From: Plantago elongata
Taxonomy: Eukaryota; Streptophyta; Magnoliopsida; Lamiales; Plantaginaceae
DNA length: 47,641 bases
Assembly: GCA_036897095.1 (NCBI GenBank)
Contig: JAYMSP010000548.1
Location: 1 to 47,641, forward strand
Reading direction: 5' to 3'
Shown piece after piece: positions 1-11,143 of this stretch; position 1 is the stretch's first letter; each line of letters opens with the position of its first letter. Under the pieces are notes generated by a model. The model had not been told where the DNA came from and made no database searches. It was given only the letters and a program-made list of their open reading frames with translations. A program made the position numbers and the translations under genes.

Positions 1-28
1 ATATATATATATATATATATATATATAT
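1..28. repeat. AT dinucleotide microsatellite
   Basis: An uninterrupted (AT)n run starts at the first base of the window, so its true length is unknown. It is simple-sequence DNA with no coding content. Confidence 0.95.
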
Positions 29-191
29 TACTAAAAATAAAATGAAGTAACACATCCAACAAATAAAAAATAATTTTATACTTACATTCAAATTTCAGAT
101 TTTGCAATCTATTTATATTTTATCATTTATTTTATAAATTTTTTTCTAAAATTATACAACATCTAAGTATTATGTTTTTTATTTTTGTTAA

Positions 192-269
192 AACGGCGAA
201 AGAGTGACTTGAACTCCTAAACTATTAATTGAAGATGAAGTGTCTTACCAACTGAGCTATACTCCGTTA
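192..269 (-). mobile_element. tRNA-like short retroposon (SINE head or tRNA pseudogene)
   Basis: On the minus strand the sequence reads like a tRNA gene. An A-box-like stretch (TAGCTCAGTTGGTAAGA) is followed about 30 bases later by a B-box-like stretch (GGAGTTCAAGTCACTC), and the ends CGGAG/CGCCG can partly pair. The anticodon arm does not fold cleanly, and a T/A-rich tail follows the 3' end. It aligns along its length with the element at 8668-8745, which ends in a poly-A tract. I infer a small tRNA-derived retroposon family rather than a functional tRNA gene. Confidence 0.6.
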
Positions 270-2220
270 TGAACATTTAATTATTATGTAAAGTTTTTTG
301 GGATAGAGCAATATGACACTAACCATTTAATCATGTTCATTATCATATTGATGTGTAACCGAACTTACTTATCTTCGTATTTATTGTAATTGTTATTGGA
401 CTAATTAATAGTGATTTATATAATTATTTAAACTGAATTGTAGTATAATACTTATACATAACTATTTAAACAGAGTTGACTGAACTGAATGAGATTATAA
501 ATTAAAAAAACATATCCTTTATAATTTCTACCCTATCCTAAGAATTCATATTTTATCATTTTACATCATGTTTAAAGCTTCTTATTTCCTTTATGATACT
601 TCTTACTTCAACTATAATATTCAAAATATATTCAACTTTTCCCAAAATAATGAAATATTATAAAGTAAAATATAATTTTAACTCCATATTATTATTTTAA
701 TCCAACCGTGGCAACCTTATTTTCCCACCAAAAAGAAATGAAATTTTTGAACGGAAGGAAAGGGAAAGTAGGATTTTTGCTTAGTTTTTATTGAGATTAT
801 TATTCTAGACTAAGTTTAGAATGGGCTTAGCCCATTAGATTGGAGCTAGAAATATGCTCGCTAGTTTTGGCAGGGTTTTATTCTAAATTATGTTTATAAT
901 GAACTTAGCCCAATAGCTAGGTTATCACTAAAATGTTGTAATAATCGACTTCTTATTCTTTTTTGTTATTATGAGAAGCAATGGAAATTATCAGTGGGAA
1001 AATGAAAATGATAAAAAGTGGTAAAGACTGGTGCAGATGTTGTTGGGTTATGAGATGAATTTGGGCTCCACTGTACCAGAGATCTAATCTACCAACTGTT
1101 CCAGGGTTGCCATAAGTGCCTTTTGGTGGTGCGAATTTCTAATAATAAAACAAATTAAATTGATTTATTTGGAATCAAATCAATTAATTAAGGTTTTCAG
1201 AATGTTAAAATGTGCGATATATTTAAAGGGGAAGTTGTATCATTTTATAGCTTTAGCTTAAAATTTAGTAGTACTACTTTTAAGGAAGATAAAACCCCAC
1301 CCATATGAAATGAGTCAGACCAGTGTTTATGGAATCAGCCACCCAGGAGACGGTGGGTGCCGGATGCACTAATCGAATCGGATCTGTATTATTTAGACAT
1401 TGTTTTCATTTATACCCTGCTCATTCAACTTGTATGGTACTTCAAGTTGTGCCATAGTTGGATTCTTAAATGGAAAAGGAAAACAAATAGCAACTCTCTC
1501 CAACGACTGACTTTGATGGACGATGTATTTTCAACAACTTATAAGCTCAAGTTTCCAACTTATTTGAGAATAAGTTACATTTTGAGTGTTTAAAACAATT
1601 TAGACCTCTAGACTGCAATCGTTAGTTTAATCTTTTCGGAGTGATTGTGTTATTTCATGAAAAGTTTTAATAGAATCCTCGTACATTTCACTTTTAAAAA
1701 TCCAAAGTAATTCTCCAATAGACCTATATACTATCATTTTCATAATCTTTTAAATAAGTTGAAACTATTACATACACCCTTAGATTAGAGCTCGATATCA
1801 TTGTATTAGAAAAGGTTTCCCTTTTATAAATCTTATCTAGAGTCCTTTCGGGATGAATCTAGTGAAAATTAATGTGCATAGAGTTTCTTGTTATGGATAT
1901 CGAGCTCCAGGACTTGCATGAATAAAAGCTTCTAATAATACTATTTATCATGTAGTCAAGATACCATTATCACAACTCACAAGATGAGTTGATATGGTAT
2001 TATTTCTTTGAATAGAGTCTTGTTTGAATATAGTATTATGATTCTTCAACGGAACGGAAGAGATGGCATAAATATTATCTTATCTTGCATGTGACTGAAA
2101 AAGAAAGGGAAAAAAGAAAGAAAACAAGGTAAGGTAGCATAGAATTGAAATAATCAGCGGTATAGGAATAAATCTAAAAGGAAGGAGCAAGAAGAAACAA
2201 GTGAAATTGTAATACAAGTG

Positions 2221-2241
2221 ATACATACATACATACATACA
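2221..2241. repeat. (ATAC)n microsatellite
   Basis: About five copies of the tetranucleotide ATAC in a row. A shorter CATA run lies near 10190-10206. Confidence 0.9.
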
Positions 2242-4072
2242 AAGGTGGTCCAAAGAAACACTATCCTGAAATTGTCCCCGCTAAGTAATTTAGCTCCAAC
2301 AAAATAAAAAGGAGCTTTCAAATTAGATGGCACACAATTCGATGCAATTCGGATGAATCATGAATATTGATGATAATGAGACCTATACTATTGTTTTTGT
2401 GTGTGTTTGTTTAATGTTACATGACTGCACTGAAATACCAACTGTTTCATGTGCTGTTTCTCTGATATCTAATCGAATTGCATTACTCTCTTTTACCCCT
2501 GACCTGCTGACTACCAGACACTTGCGTTGCGGTGAACAACTAACTTCCTTACCTCCATTTACTAGCCACTTTCATTTGCTTGCAAGATCAGATAAGATAA
2601 AACAAACGAATTCAACACACTCAAACTCAGGCTTTCATTTTAGCTTCTCCATACAGACCACACCTGCAATGCCCCAACTTCCACATTACCTCATGGTAAA
2701 TATTGTTATTTTCATCATTTACCTTTACATGTACCTACATAAATCAGATCATGCGTTTTGTAACTAACGCATAGAGTTGATGTTTCGAATAGGCCTAGAA
2801 TCGACAATGAGTGAGTGGATTATAGTCCTACTCCTATCTCGATTATAAGTTGATGAGTCTCGAATTTATTTAACTTAGACATTTTACTACAATTGATTTG
2901 ATAAAAGTAATCATGCTTGCTTTTTTAGAATTAGATATATATTGTATGGTTACAGTTGCTCCTGCTTCATTACCACTTGACCAACTTATGACTCTTATAA
3001 AGTAGTCATCTAAACTAAACATTTTCAATATACTCATATTGACAGAATATTAAAAATCACACATATAAACCAACCATTAAATTTACTCATACATATTTAT
3101 TATGTTGAAGAAAGAAACAATACGTTACTAGGCGGCGGGAAGGTGCCCAGGAACAGGCCCCCAACAGCGTGAAGCTCGCCATTCCATTCCTGGTAAGGAG
3201 TTATTCAAAGTTGGAAACCAGACCACTCTAGAAGTCACAGGTTTACTCGTTCCATTTCCAATTTTGACTTTTCTTCTTCAATGGTGTCTTATCAATCTCG
3301 ACTGGGTTGTGGAAAACGAGGTTGGTCAGGAACTCTTTTTCACTTTCTACATTTCCAACAGGGATCCACCCAGAGTTTAGTACTACTTGATCAACAACCA
3401 ACCAACGACCATTTGGTGGTCACCCATGAAAAAGAGCTTGAGCGATATGAACAATTCAAGAGTATTGGAAAAACAATTGGAAATTTGAAATTTAGTAATT
3501 TAACTATAGATTATTTGAATTTTGTGTTTACTGTTTTATTTTGATTCTGAAAGGGTTGAATAGAACACAATTAATGACTGTTTAGTATAAAATTGAAGTT
3601 GAATCATTTTTAATCTAAGACAGCATATAATTACTAATGTACAAATATTTTATGCCGATAGATAAATACAATACATAAGCCTTTCATTAAGATTACACTT
3701 TATCCCTCATTTTTAAAAAATCTTCTATCATTATTGAACTTTCACATAAAACAAGATTAACTTCTATTGGACGGAGAGGGTATCTTTGATGTGTAAAATT
3801 CTGAGTTTTAGAACTCATTAAGTAATTCAACTCGAATAAGAACAATTTCTTCGTAAAACACAGACCGGGAACTAAAATTCAAGATTACTTACAAACACTC
3901 TTTAAATCACAACGAAACAGCCAGAGACTACTAGTATGTGTTAGTATTGGGTTTTGCGAATGTCAAGGACATAACATCAAGTTAACTAGTTCCAGCTGGA
4001 ACTTTTGCAAACTCAGGCCTGGGCTGCGTATTTTTCAACAGTAAGCTCCAACTTTGTTTTTTGTTCTGAATG

Positions 4073-4163
4073 CATGCATAAAGGTTAAAACTTGCCTGCA
4101 TCTCCACTTCTGTTTTGGTTCTGAATGCATGTATAAATGTGAAAACATGCCTGTGTCTAAGTG
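4073..4163. repeat. imperfect tandem duplication, period 55
   Basis: The block GTTCTGAATGCATG and about 22 following bases occurs at 4073 and again at 4128 with a few substitutions. It creates the apparent repeat in the short minus-strand open frame here, which is not a convincing gene. Confidence 0.85.
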
Positions 4164-4950
4164 AGATCCACAAAAAGATTAATAGTTTTTAGTCTTCTAG
4201 GGAGGTGGGTGTTCTTCTACAGTTCAAAAGGCAGGGTCTAAGACAAATTAGTTTGACAAAAGTTGAGAGATTTATATCTCAGTCCCTGAAGCTCGAGTAG
4301 GAATGCAAATGTCAAGGACAAACACAGCCTAATTTTGAGATGCTTTCTTCGCATAACAGTAAATAAAAAATAAACCTAGATAATTGCTAAATTATTGGAT
4401 AATTCGAGACTTTCAGAACCTATAAGGAATACACTACCCTTACTTATAGTAATCATAATATAATTATATTTATTTAGGATAACATGTTCGAGATCAATCT
4501 ACTTAAGAACACATATTCTTACTCTTTACACTACCATGTTATTACTGTGATCTTCAATGTTACAAGAGGTCCGCTTAAGCATAAACAAAATTGACTTTGT
4601 TATATAACGGCATGAGAAGGGCATACAAACATATAGATAAGGACTCTTAACTGCAAAAAGGCACAAGTATGCATACTACGTTTAACAAATCGTACATTGA
4701 ATAAGGGCTCTCTTAACTCAGTCAAATCTGAGAGTTCAACGCCTAACTAAAACGAAGTTCTTTTAACTCAATAATAACATTTCATTCTTCAACATGCTTC
4801 CCAATGCCTACAGATAGATAAGAAATCCACAAGTAAGCACAGGTACCAAAGAAAAAAAGCATGTGAGAATTTACAAAACTTCGATTGCATAGTGGTTAGA
4901 GAACAGTTTCATAATACCCACAGATGTAAAGAGCGACAAGACTTGAACAG

Positions 4951-5030
4951 TGCAATTTTTCAGGGTTATCATTTTATATTTTAGATGATATGCAATTTTT
5001 CAGAATTATCATTTTAAATTTTAGATGATA
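4951..5030. repeat. tandem duplication, period 40
   Basis: Two adjacent 40-bp units each start TGCAATTTTTCAG and end TTTTAGATGATA. They differ at only a few positions. Confidence 0.9.
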
Positions 5031-5442
5031 TGCAAGTTGAGAACTACCAGGCAAAACACCCAGGAGAGTACATAGTAAATCAGGTGGATATAGATTATCG
5101 AATTTGTGGATACTGGTCTCGAGAGTAGAACTTCCAATATAGCAAGATGTGATATATGAAAGACATCAACTACACTGGGGCTTCCATTTGTTTCAAGTGA
5201 ACACAATGCATAAAAGTTGGGACACATCGGATTGTTTTTCCACATTCTCAAAGGAGAGATTACATAGTTTAATCAATGATTAGATGCACGGAATACAAGA
5301 TCACGATCATACCAACTACAGACTCTGTTTTGGACAATTCACATGCAAAAGAAACTATAATTTACAATTATGCAAAAATGGAAATCAGCAATAAAAATTG
5401 TACGTTGCAACAATATAGTAAGTAGAGTAGTGAACTTTTACC

Positions 5443-6365
5443 TCAAATGTTGCTTGGGTACATGAACACTCTCACTCTAGCTCCCTGTTTGACAAACAAT
5501 TCAGAGATCAATTGTGAAAGAACAGATCACCTTCTTATAATTCAAAAAAGTATTTGCACGACAATACACCTCTTAGCAACATAATTCATAAACACGAATC
5601 CTCGCCATTCGAATTATTTGCCTACCGTTTCACTTTCAATAATTTTTATCCATTTTAAACTGAAAAACATGTATACAATCGTCCACGACAAGCTCATACT
5701 AAGCCACATACAGCATATATCTTAGAATGCTATTAGAATTCACCTAACGGATTAAGAAACAAGCATATCCTATTCAGAAATCACAATTACACCCCGCAAT
5801 CATCTCTCAGTAATATTAGCTAAACAATCGAAACACATTTCAATCCACAATAAACATCTAACACAAGATAAGAAGTTCACCATCGATTTCGGAGGAAGAT
5901 TCGACGTGAACTTAGCTCGCACAACACCACTGTTTCCATGGGGACGACTGACTTTCCCCCAAATGCAACGGTAGTGTGATCCATTCTTCTTCACCTTGGC
6001 CTTGTAAATATACGCCAATCTCTTTCCACGATACCAATCAACCTCCTTCTGAGTGTTCACTCCCTCAATCTGCACCAGTGAGGTGTTTGGGTACTGGTTC
6101 GATTTCGACCTATCAACATTCAATCACAAAATTACAATCAATTGAAACTAAACAAGGTGTAAACAGATAACAGAGCTTCTGTTTGAAATCATTTTCAGTA
6201 CCTTTTGTATCCAAGGATGGTTCCACGGACATAGAGTCTGCATACAGATTTAGATGAGATTAGAAACAGTTCAGATTTGACAGAACGATGCAATTTTAGA
6301 TCATTAAGAGAGGTGAATTGAAGGGAGCAATACCTGACGCGTTCTCCTTGACGTCCCTTCACCAT
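5443..6365 (-). CDS. RPL35A: 60S ribosomal protein L35a (eL33), 4 exons
   Basis: This is a structural protein of the cytosolic large ribosomal subunit. The rebuilt coding sequence is complement(5443..5484, 5881..6109, 6202..6237, 6334..6365), 339 nt including the stop, giving 112 aa, the usual plant length. Every intron is GT-AG and all phases agree. Exon 1 encodes [10 protein letters not shown]. Exon 2 carries [12 protein letters not shown]. Exon 3 holds the family core ([45 protein letters not shown]). Exon 4 ends [13 protein letters not shown]. The ATG at 6365 is fixed by the conserved N-terminus. The open frame running past the exon 3 donor is intron read-through. The promoter has a telo-box and site II motifs typical of ribosomal-protein genes. 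It is recognised from family conservation and appears intact. Confidence 0.97.
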
Positions 6366-6414
6366 TGTTGTTGCTGAAATGGAGCTCGCTGATGTTCCGG
6401 TTGGAGATACGGAG

Positions 6415-6423
6415 AAACCCTAA
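6415..6423 (+). promoter_or_regulatory. telo-box in RPL35A 5' leader/promoter
   Basis: AAACCCTAA lies about 50 bp upstream of the RPL35A start codon. This interstitial telomere motif is known to recur in plant ribosomal-protein promoters together with site II motifs, which are also present here. The sequence match is exact; a role in this gene is inferred. Confidence 0.75.
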
Positions 6424-6485
6424 TTGCTGCGTGGTACAGTGGTACTAGTATAGCAAGGGTTTTGGTGATAAATTCGTAATTAGTT

Positions 6486-6884
6486 TGGGCCTTGGTGATT
6501 GGGCTGAAATTAGATGTAGTAGCATGAACAGGCCCATTTTTTCAATAGGAGTTTAGTTATGTATACAGTAGACTGGCTGAAATTAGATGTAGTAGCATGA
6601 ACAGGCCCATTTTTTCAATGGGGGACAAGCTTTTTTTTTTTTTCCCTAAAAAACTGTTTTCTGTATTATATAGAAAATTCTGTATAATAGTATTTACATA
6701 ATAAAATTTTCAAACTTAATATTATATTATAGTGTGCACATGATACAATTATTTTTATATTATAGTGTGTATGTGATATAATTTTTTTTATATTTATTTT
6801 TTGAAATGTTATTTTTAAATCAAAATTGGCCTTCGACTTTCCTTGGTATGCTGGGTAACTGAGGTAGTTGCCTGAACAGGCCCA
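6486..6884. promoter_or_regulatory. cluster of site II (TGGGCY/GGCCCA) motifs upstream of RPL35A
   Basis: Motifs occur at 6486-6491 (TGGGCC), 6500-6505 (TGGGCT), 6531-6536, 6604-6609 and 6879-6884 (GGCCCA). Three sit in the same context, GAACAGGCCCATT. TCP-type factors bind site II motifs in plant ribosomal-protein and cell-cycle promoters. The two middle copies lie in the duplicated 45-bp block. Motif presence is direct; function is inferred from family knowledge. Confidence 0.7.
6502..6619. repeat. perfect 45-bp direct duplication in the RPL35A promoter
   Basis: 6502-6546 and 6575-6619 are identical over 45 bases (start GGCTGAAATTAG, end CCCATTTTTTCAAT), offset by 73 bp. Complete identity in non-coding DNA points to a recent duplication. 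Each copy carries a GGCCCA site II motif. Confidence 0.95.
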
Positions 6885-8667
6885 TTAAACAGCCATTATT
6901 ATCTTGGCAAAATTTTGAGAAACATTGTGAGGAAACTATAAAGAACATTTTGTGGAGAAAAAATACAAGATTTTTGTTAGTGTATTTGACTTGATGAGAA
7001 GTCGACAGTTGTATGGATAAGGCGCAAATTCAAAAGTTTGGTAGATTGAACCGACACTTACTCTAAGGAGAAAAGGAAAAAGATGAAGATGGCGTTTTAA
7101 AAAAAATATATTTAAGACAATGAGTAATTAATGAAAACTCGTAAAATTAAAAGTGAAAATTAACTATGAGTGTTTATTTTCAAGCTAATGTGTGGTAGAT
7201 TTTCATGACATTTTTCTTATTGAGATGGCATTGTTTACATGGCTTTTGTGGAGAGGTGTGGCGAAAAAATCATGTTACCTACAATCTAATGTGGAGAGAA
7301 ATATACTTGTTTAAGGCATAAGTTAATTCATCTTAGGTTGCGACAAATGCAGACTTATTTAAGATTACCCTTTACACAAACATATTCCATGATTGGTGTT
7401 ATATGGTTTCATAACACATGGAATTTGGGCTAGGTAATGATAGGTGACAACAACATTTTCAAGAAGTCAATAAGTAAAGGATTGAAAGCGTTCTTTTTCG
7501 AATTTAGAAAACTAGCTAGAACTTTCAAAACCTTCTAATAAAGCAGTAGTAATGGCCTTCGAGAGAACTTTACCTAGTGTACATGTATAAAGTTGTGAAG
7601 TTTATTACGTACATGGGTAATACTTTGAATATTTTCAATGTTTACGTTGTCAATAAAGTGGCATTCTTCTAAATATAATGTCAATAAAGTGCACTAAAAA
7701 GACTAAACATAGAAAAGAAAATAAAAGAAAATATGAATAGAAAAAATTGGCACTTTATCTAGCTCTCCTTTCCCAACTTTCGAAAACTGGGCTGTGAAGC
7801 AACATGCAGAAGAAAAACAGAGCCTCTTCCTTAAAGCATCTTTAGTTCATGATCCATATGCATATGCTCTCTTGGTCACTTTTTATATACTCACATACAT
7901 ACCTCACCTTTTTTATTTGTGGATCTTTTCCTTAAATTCGTGTCACCCATTATTGTGGTACTATTTCAAATGATGATGATCAATGTTCCTTTTGTTTTCC
8001 TTTCCAATTTCTTTTTTTCTCCCATCTTTCTACAATGAAATCACAATCCTAGTGTAAAACTCCACAATTTAAATACATGGTTGCAATTTCTAGGTAGCAT
8101 TTTATTGGTAGATAACTTCCACTTATGATGATTTCGAGTTACTTATGATGAACAAATCTTTCCTTTTTTTATATAATCGATGTCTAATTCTAAAACAACT
8201 TACTAGATTTAACGTAACATCTGCAGTTCTCATTAGGTATATATTTTCATTTGTGACATTTTCTTTGTTGCCATCACTCTATATATAAAACTACAATAAA
8301 AATTGTACAACTCTAGTGTAGACCTCCACAACTTGAGTGCGTACATCGGTTCCTGGTTGCGATTTCCAGGTAGCATTTTTATGGTGTGAGATAACTTCCC
8401 CCTTATATTATTCATGAACAATATAGTAGATTTAACTTCAATACCGCAATACACTTTCATAAGTATATAAATTTTGATTTATCAGCTCGCATCTAAAAGA
8501 TAGTTTCTTTGCAGAAGATACAAACCTACATATACTAAGGATATGTGATTGTTGTAGTGCAGGTCCGAACATATGCAACAATGCAAGAGGTATGAAGCTT
8601 GTAAATTTCCGATTTGCATCTAAATCCAAATTCACTTTTCAGAAAGAATTACATACGATAATGAAGC
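6620..8667. other. intergenic DNA, no supportable gene
   Basis: AT-rich sequence with no recognisable coding domain. It includes a poly-T tract at about 6631-6643, a short GTCAATAAAGTG repeat near 7650-7690, and a diverged duplicated block at 8040-8160 and 8305-8430. Confidence 0.6.
8040..8430. repeat. diverged direct duplication, offset about 265 bp
   Basis: Two blocks share the same order of segments: an AACTCTAGTGTA-like start, CTCCACAA, then GGTTGC(A/G)ATTTC(T/C)AGGTAGCATTTT and GATAACTTCC. They span roughly 8040-8160 and 8305-8430. Divergence is substantial, so the duplication is old. Confidence 0.75.
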
Positions 8668-8745
8668 ACAACTCAATTAGTTAGACGGTTCACCTTCAAC
8701 CAATTGATCGGGAATTCGAGTCACTCTTTAACCGTTTAAAAAAAA
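8668..8745 (+). mobile_element. tRNA-like short retroposon with poly-A tail
   Basis: The plus strand reads ACTCAATTAGTTAGA (A-box-like), then GGGAATTCGAGTCACTC (B-box-like), then CTTTAACCG and a run of 12 A. It aligns with the reverse complement of 192-269, with a shared order of the A-box region, a TTCA.CTTCAA centre, the B box, CTCTTT..CCGTTT and an A-rich tail. Internal Pol III boxes with an A-tail are the hallmark of tRNA-derived SINEs, but at about 80 bp this is far shorter than most plant SINEs. Confidence 0.65.
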
Positions 8746-8773
8746 AAAAGAAATAATTACATGTGGTAATTGC

Positions 8774-8870
8774 TACTCCCTATGTCTCAGAATAAATAAT
8801 ACTTTGCTTTTGGACACGAAATTTAATATGCAATGTAAAATATTAAAAGACAAAGATATATGGGGTGTTT
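8774..8870. mobile_element. one-ended Stowaway-like MITE fragment
   Basis: CTCCCTATGTCTCAG followed by AATAAATAATACTTTGCTTTTGGACACG resembles the start of Stowaway/Mariner-type plant MITEs (consensus CTCCCTCCGTCCCA) after a TA. I could not find the matching inverted end within 300 bp, so this is a truncated or degraded copy. Confidence 0.45.
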
Positions 8871-11143
8871 TTAGGTTGAAAATGTTATTAAAAATAAAAA
8901 TAAAATATTTATAGTGGTACAATTAAATTGGTATGTCTCAACTAGATTAATTTTAAACTCCTAATAATTAATCTTGGTTACATCGATCCATCTACAGATT
9001 TAGTACGTGCGTAGAAAATCGCGTGATCACGTGATGGAGCATATCCTTAAATCAAAACAAAAATAAGATAGGACCAGAAGAGAAAAGAATATTGGTTGGT
9101 GTAGAAAAATATGTTTAAGTTAAGGTAAGTTTGTTTATGTTTTATAAGTGTTTAACCATAATTAATTATTTGTAATTTAACTTTATCATGAATAACAAAT
9201 AAATAATTGTGAGACCAAATGATTACAGTACTCGACCAGGATTTTCCAAACCTAACATTCCTACCTCATTATATTTCCTCTCCTTCTCTTCTTTCTTATC
9301 TCTAGATTTGCTCATCATACTCTCTTTTCTTCTTCTTCTTCTAACCGTTTGAGTGTTTCCATACCATTTCCTTTTTTGTATACCAATTTAATATACTGGT
9401 ACAATTACATCATTGCATGTAGAAACTCATCAAAAACATCCTAACAATGCATAGTCAAACTTCAATTGCCTAGACAACGATATATAATATATGATAATAC
9501 AATTTCAACATCACAGTAAAATTTAACGGTATATACATATATACGGTGTATCATATATACTATGAATCTTAAAATATGGTAAATCATGGTAGCAGGCCTG
9601 AGATGGCATATTGAGCAATTAATTCATGGAGTACTATTATCCGCATGAATAATATTCATGCACTCTATTACCCAATGGTCAATGCTCAAGTAGTGTCTCT
9701 CTCTTGTACTCTTAATCACCAAATTGGATATTCTTGCAATCATAAAATTAATGTTGCTTCTCTACTTCCATGTTGGTTGGGTGAAAATTTACTATGGACT
9801 TTCCTGTAGTAATTATTCTTTCTCTTATACCTTATGTTTACACTGCTTACGATTGATTTGAAATAGAGTTGTGAACGAGGAGATGGCCTCCATCGCTTAA
9901 TATGATATTCATCACATTTTGCAATTCAAACAGAACCTAAAAAACTCTTTCATTCAAATTATAAACATCAATCTGACAAGGTAAAAAATAGTTTTACTGT
10001 CAGTTATCCAGAGAGCTAGGTGCTAAAAGATAGAAGAACCTTGATGGAGTTATAAGTAGGAAAAGGAAAAGGTTTAAGAGAAGAAGGCATAGAGCATAGA
10101 ATAGAAGCCTTATTGATAGCAACATTTCAAACAACATTTTTTGGTCAGTTTCCTCTCACATTTCCCTTTCATTCATCGATTTACTCACCCATACATACAT
10201 ACATACACCTTCTGTCTTCATTTACCTATACACAAGATCGTTCTTGTTTTCTTCCCTTTGTTCTTTTCCTCACTACTTTTCATAACTCTACATTAATCTT
10301 CAGCTTATCATCAATCTCAAATAAACATATAATTGAAAATTCATAATTGTAATGATATAGTGGACTTGTTACTCGATATTAATGATCAAAAGGGATCGTA
10401 ATAATTACACTTTTAGAATGTAGTAGAAGTGATAATCAGAAAACTAAAAACTCGTTAACTCCTAAGTTCTTTTGGGAGTTAAAGAAGATTATCAATTCAT
10501 TAGTACTAGTACTAGTATAGTAGATACTACCCCATATGTAATGATGATTAAGAACATTTGTAGTTTTCACAGTTTGATTTTGGATACTTTAATATGAGGA
10601 GGTTTGGTCGCAGTGTACATTAAATGCTTCAATCTGAGGAGTTTCAGAGATTAACAAAAAAACAAGAAACAAAACTTGCTGAGTTGCTGCAACTGTATCA
10701 ACAACTGAATAAAAAGCAAAAGCTTTTCCCCTTCAGAACTATATTAATTAACCTGACCTGACTCCCATTCAGATAACCATACCAGAAACAAAGGATCGCA
10801 AACTTGATCAATTTTTGGACAACAATCATTAACATTTCAAACCGGTTTCGTATTATTGAACATATCTTATGCTCGTTGTAATTCGATTTCAAAAAACCAA
10901 CAACATTTAGAACTTGTTGATCAGTAATTTAATCATGTTTATACTAACAATTCATGTGAAAATCAAGATGCATTAATGCTACTATTGAGCAGCTATGTAT
11001 GTACAAACACAGAAGCAGCATCTTTGAAAACATAGTAGATCCAAAAAGAGAGAAAATACTAAAATATTAAAAGATCCAATAAACAAAAAAGCAGCAAAAA
11101 AAGGTACACATGGAAAATTAACAAAACAAGCTAGCTAGCTAAG
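8871..11143. other. intergenic DNA 3' of HSFB4
   Basis: No coding domain was recognised. It contains a foldback at 9611-9689, a short stem (TTAACTCC/GGAGTTAA) at 10455-10481, a TTC-repeat near 9328-9342 and a CATA microsatellite near 10190. The part nearest 11143 should contain the HSFB4 3' untranslated region. Confidence 0.55.
9611..9689. repeat. imperfect foldback (about 79 nt) around a perfect 9-bp inverted repeat
   Basis: The centre, 9643-9661, is GCATGAATA-A-TATTCATGC, two perfect 9-bp arms with a one-base centre. Outside it, TTGAGCAATT at 9611 pairs with AATGCTCAA at 9681, with further partial pairing between. It could be a small MITE relic or a hairpin RNA. I recognise no known plant microRNA in either arm. 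Confidence 0.5.

Larger units (their letters stand above)
270..5442. other. intergenic DNA, no supportable gene
   Basis: This 5-kb AT-rich stretch contains only short open frames with no recognisable domain. It holds an (ATAC)n microsatellite near 2221-2241 and tandem duplications at 4073-4163 and 4951-5030. A slightly GC-richer patch at about 3125-3440 has open frames on both strands, but I could not match it to any family. The part nearest 5443 probably includes the RPL35A 3' untranslated region. Confidence 0.6.

Noticed and set aside
1357-2767. Short plus-strand open frames (78 and 135 codons)
   Set aside because: Composition fits chance frames in AT-rich DNA; no motif, signal or homologous domain is visible.
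3125-3544. GC-richer patch with an 87-codon plus-strand open frame
   Set aside because: No domain or family is recognisable on either strand and no splice partners were found. It was left as unassigned intergenic DNA.
4880-4960. Sequence with CATAGTGGTTAGAG and ACTTGAACAG that looked tRNA-like
   Set aside because: Spacing of A- and B-box-like words and stems does not fit a tRNA, and there is no related copy in the window.
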